From NCBI GenBank assembly GCA_947561585.1, contig CANNZV010003213.1:115258-179257 (forward strand): 64,000 nucleotides of DNA, written 5' to 3'. The position numbers and the translations under genes were made by a program. The DNA is from Caprella mutica. Taxonomy: Eukaryota; Arthropoda; Malacostraca; Amphipoda; Caprellidae. Below are positions 47,105 to 57,000 of this stretch, piece after piece (within the stretch, counting starts at the first letter, position 1; the number at the start of each line of letters is the position of its first letter). The notes under the pieces were generated by a model. The model was given only the letters and a program-made list of their open reading frames with translations, did no database searches and had not been told where the DNA came from.

Positions 47105-49576
47105 AAAAGACAGGTCGCGTCTTTCATGGAAGAGCACCTGTTAATCATTCCGGAGGAGGGCGCTTTAGGTATGGGAACAGTGAATAAGGATGTTCAACTG
47201 GGGAAGCGTGTGTCGGATAAGTTGTCTGAAGGAGACATTACCGGAGCAGTGCGTCTGTTGGCTTCGTCGTCGGAGATTTCGCCTGAAAATGACGAAACTT
47301 TGACGGCTCTCCAACGGAAACACCCTCCTGCTCCTGAGGACCTCTTGTTGCCTGCAGGGCCAGGGGATGACTGCCAGCCGCACGTTGCCAGTGAGGAAGA
47401 CGTCAGAAAGGCCTTGTCTTCGTTCAGGAAAGGCTCAGCGGGGGGTCCCGATGGGTTACGTCCGTGTCACCTGCAGTCTCTTGTCTCCCGTAAAGCTTCT
47501 GAGGCAGGCGCCAGGTTACTAACCACCCTAACGATGTTCGTTAACCTCATTTTGAAGGGGGATGTTCCAGAATTTGCTAGACCTATATTCTATGGAGCCA
47601 CTTTGACTGCTTTGGGGAAAAAGGACGGAGGCGTGCGTCCTATTGCTGTAGGGAACACTTTGAGACGTTTGGCTGTGAAAGTAGGGTCACGTCCCATGAT
47701 AGCTAGTCTTGGAGAATCCTTGCGCCCTATACAGTTAGGGGTTTCAACTCGAGGTGGCTGCGAAGCGGCAGCTCATGCCACTCGCAGATATCTTGGGTTG
47801 GAAGGTAAAAAGGTTATTTTCAAGATTGACATGGCCAATGCTTTCAATAGCCTACGACGAGATGTGTTCCTGAATGCGGCTAAACAAAGGACTCAGGGGC
47901 TTTATAGACTGATTTGGCAGGCTTATTCTGGTCCAACAACACTTTTTTATGGGGGAACGAACCTCGTATCCGCTACGGGTTTACAGCAGGGCGACCCTTT
48001 CGGTCCAGCTCTCTTCTCTTTGGGAATTGATGAGATAACGCGAAGGGTGGACACTGAGTTGAATGTCTGGTATCTCGATGACGGGACAATCGGAGATTCA
48101 CCTGAAAAGGTGTTCACTTGTTTGCAGCGTCTAATCAGTGACCTTGCTGAAGTGGGACTGGATATCAACCGAGAGAAGTGTGAACTGATTTTGCTGAATC
48201 ATTCTGAGGAAGAATCAATAATTACGAGGAATCTATTTGAGGGGTTGATGCCAGGATTGAGGGTCGTTCCAGTGGAAGATTTAAGCTTGCTGGGAGCACC
48301 ACTCATGGAGAGGGGCATACCAGCAGCTGTTGCTGAGAAGAGGGAGGATTTGGAGAGGCTTTCGTCAAGGTTGAAACTGATTGAGAACCATCAAGCTTTT
48401 GCTTTGCTCAAGAACTGTTTTGCTTTGCCTAAGCTCCAATATATCCTACGTGCTTCACCAGCTTACAGGAATAGTGAGGATCTTTCACAGTTCGACAGGG
48501 TCATTGTATCAGCCCTTTCGATGGTTACCAACGTTAAGTTTGAGGGAGACTCACTTGTGCAGGCATCGTTGCCCGTACGGTTTGGGGGGTTAGGAATCAG
48601 GATGTCTAAGGACATTGCGCTACCCGCATTCATATCTTCCCTTCATGCTACCGAGGATTTGGTTAGATCCATTCTGTGCAGAACACAGATTGGGGATGAC
48701 CGAGAGCTTGGAGCAGCAGTGGAGAAATGGCAAAGTGAGGGTTTAGCCTTAGCTGAGGGAGCTAATGAGAGTCGGCAGAGGTCATGGGATGACCCTAAGT
48801 CGGTAGCCACTGTGGCCAGACTGCTCGAGGAGGCTGATCAATTGTCTAGGGCACGTCTGCTGGCATCTGCATGTAGAGAGAGCGGACTTTGGTTACATGC
48901 GCTTCCAGTTCCTACACTTGGAACGCTACTCGACGGAGAGTCTTTTCGGGTTGCGATTGCGCTACGTGTTGGTGCGGACATCTGTGAGCCACACGTGTGC
49001 CGATGCGGCCAGAGGGTGGATTCAAGGGGACTTCACGGTCTATCATGTCGCTACAGTGCTGGACGCCATCCGAGACATACAGCCCTGAATGATGTTATTA
49101 GGAGAGCTTTGATTTCGGCTGGTATCCCTTCAGTGCTTGAGCCTCTGGGGGTTGATAGGGGTGATGGTAAGCGGCCTGATGGTATCTCAGTCTTCCCTTT
49201 TACAGATGGGAGGTGTCTTTGTTGGGATGCAACATGTGTAGACACTTACGCGACGTCTCACTTGATCGACTCGACATTGTCACCTGGTAGCGCAGCCAAG
49301 GAGGCGGAGGGGAGGAAGCGACGCAAATATGCGGCTCTTGGCATTCGATATCGGTTCGAACCCATAGCGTCGGAAACGGCAGGTAGCTATGGTGAAACGA
49401 CAGGCGCACTCCTTACTGAAATCGGCCGTCGCATTACCGACGTCACTGATGATGTGAGAGAGACCTTATGGTTAGAGCAGAGAGTTGGTTTGGCAGTTCA
49501 GAGGGGCAATGCTTTCAGTATCCTGACGTCAGTCAAGGAGAAGTATGATGACCGCAGTTTGGGTGTTGCCCTGTGA
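47105..49576 (+). CDS. Non-LTR retrotransposon RT with probable restriction-like endonuclease (5'-truncated)
   Basis: About 823 codons without a stop. The first in-frame Met is ~8 codons in, but the true N-terminus is missing. RT features, numbered from the start of the open frame at 47087, are GGPDGLRP ~119, KIDMANAFNSLRRD ~246 with the first catalytic Asp, GLQQGDPFGPALF ~298 and the active site YLDDG at 329. The C-terminal part has a Cys/His cluster (CRCGQRV...HGLSC, about 48995-49050), then RPDG (~49172) and a downstream WD (~49225). This is the order and approximate spacing of the zinc site plus PD-(D/E)XK endonuclease of R2-like elements. There is no apurinic endonuclease domain. The clade is unresolved. 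The frame is intact, so truncation rather than mutation is the main damage. Confidence 0.85.
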   Translation, partial: KRQVASFMEEHLLIIPEEGALGMGTVNKDVQLGKRVSDKLSEGDITGAVRLLASSSEISPENDETLTALQRKHPPAPEDLLLPAGPGDDCQPHVASEEDVRKALSSFRKGSAGGPDGLRPCHLQSLVSRKASEAGARLLTTLTMFVNLILKGDVPEFARPIFYGATLTALGKKDGGVRPIAVGNTLRRLAVKVGSRPMIASLGESLRPIQLGVSTRGGCEAAAHATRRYLGLEGKKVIFKIDMANAFNSLRRDVFLNAAKQRTQGLYRLIWQAYSGPTTLFYGGTNLVSATGLQQGDPFGPALFSLGIDEITRRVDTELNVWYLDDGTIGDSPEKVFTCLQRLISDLAEVGLDINREKCELILLNHSEEESIITRNLFEGLMPGLRVVPVEDLSLLGAPLMERGIPAAVAEKREDLERLSSRLKLIENHQAFALLKNCFALPKLQYILRASPAYRNSEDLSQFDRVIVSALSMVTNVKFEGDSLVQASLPVRFGGLGIRMSKDIALPAFISSLHATEDLVRSILCRTQIGDDRELGAAVEKWQSEGLALAEGANESRQRSWDDPKSVATVARLLEEADQLSRARLLASACRESGLWLHALPVPTLGTLLDGESFRVAIALRVGADICEPHVCRCGQRVDSRGLHGLSCRYSAGRHPRHTALNDVIRRALISAGIPSVLEPLGVDRGDGKRPDGISVFPFTDGRCLCWDATCVDTYATSHLIDSTLSPGSAAKEAEGRKRRKYAALGIRYRFEPIASETAGSYGETTGALLTEIGRRITDVTDDVRETLWLEQRVGLAVQRGNAFSILTSVKEKYDDRSLGVAL

Positions 49577-49687
49577 CCTGCTATAGGCACCTCACAGTCG
49601 GTTGGAGGCCACTACCATTGGCGATGGTCGGAGCCATGGTCGTAGAGCAGAGAAGCTTATCTTTTATTTTTTAATGTTCATTGTCTT

Positions 49688-49693
49688 AATAAA
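49688..49693 (+). terminator. Polyadenylation signal of the non-LTR element
   Basis: AATAAA about 60 bp before the 42-base poly(A) tract at 49754-49795, which ends the inserted copy. Confidence 0.75.
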
Positions 49694-49748
49694 GATAATA
49701 GCTTTTTTTTAATTATTTAAAGAAGGTTTGCTTCTTCTGGCAGGGGGC

Positions 49749-49799
<51 letters not shown>

Positions 49800-49802
49800 G
49801 TG

Positions 49803-50100
49803 TTGACCCAGTTGTATTGGCCCAATCGTCTCACGATCGTCTCATGGGAACGTCTCATACAAGGTTATCAACCTCGTCAGTGGCCACATCTGTATTGGCC
49901 TAGTCGTCTCATGGGAACGTCTCATACAAGGTTCTCAAACTCGTCAGTGGTCTCGTGGTGGGTTCCCAACCTTGAGAGGGAACTGTTGACGTCTCTGGCC
50001 ATCTCGGTTACTGTCGGCTTAGGTCAGTGATATGAGGGCAAGGTTGGTAGACGTGAGTCTCGGATTGAAGTTGTGTTGACTCAGCGGCCCTCATGGAAAA
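49803..50100. repeat. GC-richer segment with an internal ~68-bp duplication
   Basis: Two tandem copies of a block including 'gtctcatgggaacgtctcat' and 'ctcgtcagtgg' lie at about 49815-49955. The words 'cttgtgttgacccag' (49797) and 'gttgtgttgactcag' (~50071) open and close the segment. Its composition contrasts with the AT-rich gypsy sequence on either side of the insertions. It may be a remnant of another element. Confidence 0.6.
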
Positions 50101-50342
50101 CGTTCACAAAATAATTGATTAGTATTATGAAACAATAAAAACATTACGTAGCTATTACAATCGGATTACTATTTATAGATTTTATAACTTATATTAAAAT
50201 TCCTCTTAATTTTTTAGTCATTGAGACTGGAATTTACATGTTGGTGGTGCGTAATTTTTTTCTTCATTTAATTAATCAAAATAATAAAATAGCAAAATCT
50301 CTGTAATTTGAACATCTCCTAGACAACATCGAATTTCGAAAA

Positions 50343-51188
50343 TTATTTGTATGCCTTTAAATGTATTCTATTTTTTCTTTCTTGCAACGTTGGTGTGGTT
50401 GGAACGGATGACAAATTTGGATACATGATATTAGTGTTAGTTCCTGTATTCACAAATTTTCGAGAATCTGTTGATAAGTCGTTTTTTTTCCTAGTTAGTG
50501 AAGAATTTCTAATCGCTTTTCTTACTGATTTAGTTCTCTTTCTAATTTTATCATTCAAACTAGATCTAATGGAACTTTGTCGTGAGCTTGGTCTGCTTCG
50601 GTCTTGAAATTTGTGCAATTTATTTCGGATTCTTCTGAAACTATTAAGGTTCAAAGAGTCTCTGGGGAACTGAAATCTATCCAAGAACTTAGATCGTCGT
50701 CCTAATTCTAAATTGTCTGTTGTATCGTCACTTTTCTTGAATTTTTTCCAATATATCACACCTATTAAAATTGAGTTAATTATCACTATAATCAAAATTA
50801 TTCCGTAAGCCATCGTTGAGTAAATTTGTACTTCGTCTGTTGATAAATTAAAATCTTCAAAAGTGAAAGTTAATGATTCATTAATGGGTAACTTCTCTAA
50901 TTGATTTTTAATGGTCTTATGGAGTGGATTCGTTGTGTTTACGTCAAAAATAGGTAAGGAGGTGATGTCGAAAACACTAGTTTGATTATTTTCTACTAAT
51001 AAGTCCTCCAATTGTATTTCCTTTTCTAATTTTGCAGGCCATGCTACTCCTGCAGTTTTGATGTCACAAGTATTTGGTACTATGTGTAATCCTGTTATCT
51101 GTTGTCTAATCATTCCAGTAGGACAGTCTAGATCTATGTTCCTACTAACGGTTGTGTAGATTAATCTATGTTGTGGAGTGTCTGTCAA
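50343..51188 (-). pseudogene. env: Env-like glycoprotein, C-terminal part
   Basis: A 281-codon frame on the minus strand containing a single strong transmembrane segment (around AYGIILIIVIINSILIGVIY, residues ~128-147) followed by a basic, Arg/Ser-rich cytoplasmic tail. This is the membrane-anchored end of an insect retroviral envelope protein. It lies in a different frame from the upstream env segment (51457-52446), so the gene is frameshifted. Errantivirus Env resembles baculovirus F-type fusion proteins; that is family knowledge. The locus is inactive. Confidence 0.75.
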
Positions 51189-51456
51189 GAATATTTCATG
51201 AGATATTCCTAGCTTCCGGAAATTGCATAATTTAATTATCTCTGTCGTATTTTCCCTAAAAGCTTCAATTTGACAGGAAGATTCTGTTCCTTTGATTTTT
51301 TATCAATAAATAGTTTTCGTCTACTGTCCTTAAATTTTCCTTCTGAGTCACTATGTATGTGGATCCGTCATACAACAAAATGTCATTCTCTAAATCTGCT
51401 ATCATGATCTCGCTTTGTTGAAGTCTGATTGGTAAAGGAATAATTTGAAACGTATC

Positions 51457-52446
51457 TTAAGTATTTATATGAACTAATGGAATGATCATAATGTAATGAT
51501 TTACTCCTACCTTTTTTATTTCAATTAATGGAACAATTTCACCTATTGTTTCCCTAGATACTTTATCAATTGGAAATCTTAACTGAGGAAAATGTGCTTT
51601 TCCTTCCTTAAGTACTTCCTGAAAAGTCCTTATGTCTAATAGTTCAGAATTTAATATTGAACCTCTCAATAGAGTGAGGGTGTTTTCGGTTGATTTTAAT
51701 AACAGTAAATCATTAGTAGCTGCTAATTTTAGCTGAGATAATTGCCAAACTATCATCTGTCTTTGTTCTGTACCTTCATTAAGCGTCTGCATGTTACTCA
51801 ATAGAACCTTGAACTCTCTAATAGTGTTTGATACATTTTTGGCTAATACATCTACTCTCTGGTTCGTCAAGAGCACTTTTTTGTTAACCCTATGGATATC
51901 TTTTTTAAGTTGGTCGATTTCGGCTGAATTATCATTTCCGAATAATGATCCTACAACTCCTCCAGTTACCAAACCTGTAACTAAAGCTATTCCTGCCCCT
52001 AAAAATATGGAAGTTTGGAGTGGTAGTCTTGCTACGTTAGGTCGTTGGGCAATGAATGATTGGGTGATCATGGTGTTTGTATTCTGATTTGAGGATTTTA
52101 TTTCCTCCCATACTTCGTCTAACCTATCCTTTAAGTTAAAGTATTTTCCTCCTATCTCTTCTAAAGTGTTGTTTTCACAAAGTTGAGTGTTGTTCAACAT
52201 TTCGTATATGTCTGAATTTATAGACTCTATTTTCAAACATAAGAATCCTCTTCTTCTGGTGAATCCTATGTCGTACTTAAAGGTGTTTAAAATATCAGAG
52301 AGAATTATTTGTCTTATGGACCTTGCAGAAACGTCTAGATTATCTCTGACTTGGTTACAAATATTTGAAATGAATGTTAGCTTTACTCTACTGACTAAGT
52401 ACGCACCACTAATCATGGTCCTTCCTCTCCAGGGAGATATCGTCAT
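51457..52446 (-). pseudogene. env: Env-like fusion glycoprotein, N-terminal/central part
   Basis: A 329-codon minus-strand frame. It contains a Gly/Ala/Val-rich hydrophobic stretch (around residues 149-171) that looks like a fusion peptide, followed by a heptad-rich coiled-coil stretch (NSAEIDQLKKDIHRVNKKV region) as in class I/F-type fusion proteins. It ends at an in-frame TAA (51457-51459), after which the same frame stays open for about 55 codons before a frameshift near 51280. A cleavage site was not resolved. With the stop and shift, no full Env can be made. Confidence 0.75.
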
Positions 52447-52522
52447 AGGTGAGGCTCTCTCCGTGGAAGTCTCTGACTGTGAAGTAACATTTGGAACAAC
52501 TGCTAAAAGTAAAGTTTACTCT

Positions 52523-53011
52523 TTAATTTCTTGGTCTTAGATTATAAGGACCCTTGAAACCTTTTGTTTCCTGTAACTGTGTATTAGGTTTTTCTACTAG
52601 TGATTCTGGTTCTGTAGAATTTGATTCCTTCAAGTTACCATTAGTTTGAGAATTAGATTCAATTACAGAATTATCAGGGGAAGATTATTCCTTCGTGATA
52701 ATGGTATCAGGATTCACCTCGTATTTTACATCAGAGTTTGCCTCCTGGAGTGTGATCTTGTTTCCTTGTTGTTGGAGAACAATGAATGGCCCAGATACTG
52801 GCAAATCTAATTTGTTCTTAGGAATATGTTTCGGTAATTTTGCATAAATGCGTTTACCTATTGTCACCTGTTTGTCCTTTCTTCTGTAATTAGTCCTGTC
52901 CGTATACTTATCTTGGATCTTTAGGATGTGTTCCCGACAATGCTTCCTGATTTGCGCTACTCGTCTAAGCCTGACGTCACTTTCTAGTTCACTGTAATTC
53001 ATTCTTGGCTA
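52523..53011 (-). pseudogene. pol: Gypsy integrase C-terminal domain, with two stops
   Basis: Continues the pol frame after an in-frame TAG (53009-53011). About 106 codons (basic, with a SGPFIVLQQQGNKITLQ strand-rich block of the integrase C-terminal/GPY-type region) lead to a TAA at 52685-52687. The frame then runs on to YNLRPRN and the natural end at 52523-52525. All segments share one frame, so the stops are point lesions. Confidence 0.8.
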
Positions 53012-54313
53012 GGATAATGTGATCGTTGGACTATCATAACCAAATAAACTGTAAAATGGTGATTCGTTTATGCTTGTATTCCACGAGTTATTTATAGTCA
53101 ACATTATTACTGGTAGAAGATAATCCCAATCCGTCATGGCCAGTGAGTTGGTGTAGATCCTTAACATTTTGTTAACCTCCCGGTTAATCCTTTCTGACAG
53201 TCCTTGGCTTGCTGGATGGTATGGTGCAACTTCAAGTTTTTCTACGTTGTAGAAATCGCAGAAGGTGCGGAGTTTAGTGGATTTATACTCCTGTGCATTG
53301 TCTGTTAGAATTACTTTTGGTGATCCATAATTAGATATTACCTGTCTGAATCCTTCTATAATGGATTCGGCTTCTTTATTAGGCAAAGGTAATAACACAG
53401 TGTATCTGGTAGTGTAGTGTCTCACCACCATGATATAACGGTTCCCTTGTTCCGTGATAGGTAACGGTCCCAATAAATCTAAACTGAGAGTTTGAAACGG
53501 TTTAATTGGTATCGGATATTTTCCGATGGGAATAGGCTTAGCAATCCCTTTAGCCTTGATACAAAGCTCGCAATTATCACAAAGTTCTCTCAGTATCTTG
53601 CTTTCGTTTCGGTTGTAGAAGTTTCGAACGAAAATCTTCAAAGATCGTTCGATATCTCTATGACCAGCCGTTGTTTCGGTATGTACCGTTTTAAATGCTT
53701 TTGGCATTAAACTGTCTGGTACAAAAGGAACTATGTGAACTTCCTTCTGTTTCTGTCTTGTGATATTTCTTACCACAAAAATTAAGTCCTTTAGAATTTT
53801 AAAACTTGCTAGTGCAATTGTTTTTTCACGTTGGTTTGATAGTATCTTTCTCTTGATTTCTATGCAACTTTCGTCCTTTTCCTGGTGATTCCTCAGTTCT
53901 TCCTCATTGAATGGAGTTTTCACCGGAAGTAGTGATGATAACCCTTCGGTTTTTTCCGGGTTGTCCTGTGTCTGTTCTATCTTATTTATTCTACTCACCA
54001 ATTTTTCTTCCAGTTCCTCCGTTACGTCAGTACAGTTCTCCTCGACTTTAGATAATCTAGAGAGGGAGTCTGCAAATAAATTTGACTTACCTGGCAAGTA
54101 GAAGATTTGAATGGCATACTCCTGAGCTAACATAGACCATCTATTTATGCAACTGTCTTTGGTATTCTTCTTCAGAATACCAAGAAGAGGCATGTGATCA
54201 GTATAAACTGACACTGGATAGCTGAGTATGATATTTCTATACGTCTCTAAAGCAAAAATTAATGCTAGGAACTCGCGCTTAGTTGCGCTATAGTTCCCAA
54301 GCAACCATGACAC
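53009..54313 (-). pseudogene. pol: Gypsy RNase H (3' part) and integrase
   Basis: The coding begins at the DNA transposon's edge (54296); the first few codons of the open frame are transposon sequence. The RNase H remainder includes NYSATKREFLALIFALE and VYTDHMPLLG. The integrase has its zinc site (HTETTAGH...CDNCELC) and DDE residues: Asp in SLDLLGPLP, Asp in ILTDNAQEY and Glu in GLSERINREV. It would insert element cDNA into the host chromosome. Separated from the rest of pol by the 2.7-kb insertion and terminated by TAG at 53009-53011. Confidence 0.88.
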
Positions 54314-57000
54314 ATTGTGCCAACATGGGCACTATATGGTTAGATGAGCAAGAGATGGCAGACTGAAAAGTAGCCTAGAAATTACATGGGGATAATGTGG
54401 TTTTCCATTCTCATGGAATGTTACCTTGGGAGAAGGTTGATTCAATGTTCCAAATCCATCCCATTGAATTGTCATAATGGCCACCTGATTACTGTATAGC
54501 CTATCAATATTATATGGCGGAAGCTTTATTAACATATTGGAAAGACCATTTCCTGGAATAGGAAGGATTCAATCAATCGCAATTTATAAAATGTCTTCAA
54601 ATTAATATTAAATTATTAATCTTTCAGCAAAAATATTTTTTTAATACTAAGTTTAAGTGACTAGACGTAGATGATCACAGGAACGATAAAGAGTTAAAGT
54701 TTTAGTTTCAAGGTTTAAAATTTATAGTTTTTAATTAACACAATTTTAATATAAGATATAGGTAAATAAGCTATATGAATGTGTAAAATGATAACGAAGG
54801 GTGAGTGGCACTGAGTGATTTTACAGCGTGGTTGCCAGATGCTAGTTTCTATGAAGCTTGTTTTTTTTTTAATTAGCTACTGTTAGCTAATTGTGACCAT
54901 CTTAATACATTTTCAAAATATTTGTATAATAAATTACGAATAGAGGATAATATGCAATCCTAAACTGAACAAGTGAACATATTTGTTTCCGGTATGAGCC
55001 TGCTTTGTATTTTCGGTTATACATACATAATGAAATTTTGAAATTCAGGTAGTTTGTCAGTGTTTTTCGTTGGAGGAGGTATTAGTTTTTAATTCCCTTA
55101 ATTAATTAAGAAAATTCTTCAAAACTGCACTCTGCGGCCTATTTAAAGTTATAAAATGGTGAGTTGAAGTTTTTAAAATATACTTATAGATATTTTAAAG
55201 TTATTTTATATAGTGTATTCGATATAGCTAGTTATTGCGTGCTTCTATAGGTGCAGTACCTAATTAGGTACCGAGCTGAATAATATTTTCTTCAACCTAT
55301 GGCTAAATATATGTACCTAGGGTAATTTTCGAGTTATTAATGATTTATCTTACAGTGTCACTTTTTCTCGATCATTATAGAAATAAAGTACAACAGCAAC
55401 TTGAAGATTAAATGATAATAATTTTTCAAACTTGATCGAAAGCGTGAAAACGTCCGATAACTCGTAACTTACCATGAAATATTAATTTAAATTTCTCTTT
55501 AAATATAATAATTTAAATTTGAAATGCGATTCGATTTCTGAAAGTATATAATTCCACTATCTAGGTATGTGGGCACCTATTATTTAATTTAAAAATAGTT
55601 ACAGAGATAACCTGTTAGTTACAAAAAATTTGGATACACGTACTTTTGTTCATTTCTGATAATTACAAAATTTGCTTGCAAATATAGTAAATATTTAAAT
55701 ATAGGTAATTAATATAACTGAAATAAATGCAGCTACGGAACTCTGCAAGTGATATTGAGAATTGATTAAGTAATTAATATTTTCTTTTTCAGGGTAGAGC
55801 CATCGCCATAAGAAAAGCTTCAAATTTGGAGAGGTAGTTAAGGCAGTTACTGCAATAACGGAAGGAGAGATAGGCACAACAGAATTAGGACCAACCCATA
55901 GCCAAGGATGTAAATTATTAGACCTCTCACTGAATTATTGTATGCTTGTTTTTTTAGCTATGTAATTCGATTGAGTCGATTTCCATAGATAATATAATAA
56001 GTTTTGTTTTAATCTCAGAGTTATAGGTTGTCAGCTTTTTATTATAGTCATGTTAGTTGTAATATCATATATAACTATTCTATACTATATTATAATAACT
56101 CTTTATACTTATGATACAAAGCTAGATGTATTGTTTAATGTTACTGTTGAATCACCTTTTTAATGGATAGGTTTTTTAAGTTCGGTCTACTCTTCTGTTG
56201 TAACGATCTACGAATAAATAAATGGAAATCTAGAAGATGATTTTTATTTGTCTTACTCATTATGATATTCATTTTATTAAAAACAATGCTCTGATATTAA
56301 TCTATTCATGGCTTCAAAAGAAATTTATTAAACCTTATGATTTATTTATTGTGACCAGATGGGTCCAATATGGTAGTGCCATATTTAGCACATGGAAACC
56401 ACCTAGTACCAAAGTAATATCAATATTGGTTGCCAGTGCTTTTTCGACTCTGGCCCCATCATCCTCGGCATCATCTTATACCAAGATGGTTTCAACATTA
56501 GTAGCCCATGCTGTCACCATGTGGGCCCAGTTTGTAAATGACCACACAGTACCAATGTGGTAGTGTCATATGTCACATGGAAACTACCTAGTACCAAGTT
56601 GATTTCAATACAGCTTGCCAGTTCTTTTGCGACCTTGGCCCCATCAACCGCGACAACATCTTGGGCCAAGATGGTTTCAACATTAGTAGCCCATGCTGTC
56701 ACCATGTGGGCCCAGTTTGTAAATGACCACACAGTACCAATGTGGTAGTGTCATATGTCACATGGAAACCACCTAATACCAAGTTGATTTCAATACAGCT
56801 TGCCAGTTCTTTTACGACCTTGGCCCCATCAACCTCGCCAACATCTTGGGCCAAGATGGTTTCAACATTAGTAGCCCATGCTGTCACCACGTTGGCACAT
56901 TTTGCATATAACCACACAGTACCAATATGATTTGTCATCAGATTACGGGCTTGAATGGCACCTAGTGCCCACATTGGCCCCATCAACTGTGGTTGCTTGG
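54297..57000. mobile_element. 2.7-kb non-autonomous DNA transposon inside RNase H
   Basis: Inverted ends CCAAGCAACCA... and ...TGGTTGCTTGG, with further subterminal similarity (ccaacatgggcacta against ccaatgtgggcacta). Flanked by GTTC at 54293-54296 and 57001-57004 (5 bp, GTTCC, cannot be excluded). Removing the element and one GTTC restores the pol frame exactly at the RNase H Asn codon. No transposase frame is found. An open stretch at ~55805-55960 preceded by a pyrimidine-rich acceptor-like site might be captured sequence. The superfamily is unknown. Confidence 0.9.
56350..56935. repeat. Subterminal 185-bp tandem repeats of the DNA transposon
   Basis: About 3.2 copies. Landmark words 'gtagcccatgctgtcacca' and 'cacacagtaccaat' recur every 185 bp (first at about 56500-56550). 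Frames through them on both strands are repetitive and are not genes. Confidence 0.9.

Larger units (their letters stand above)
47105..49795 (+). mobile_element. 5'-truncated non-LTR retrotransposon
   Basis: ATCTTGTG at 47097-47104 is repeated at 49795-49802, an 8-bp target duplication. The inserted segment is much GC-richer than its surroundings. It has an AATAAA at 49688-49693 and ends in 42 A. The coding frame is already open at the 5' junction with no start codon, so the 5' end was lost on insertion by target-primed reverse transcription. Confidence 0.92.
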
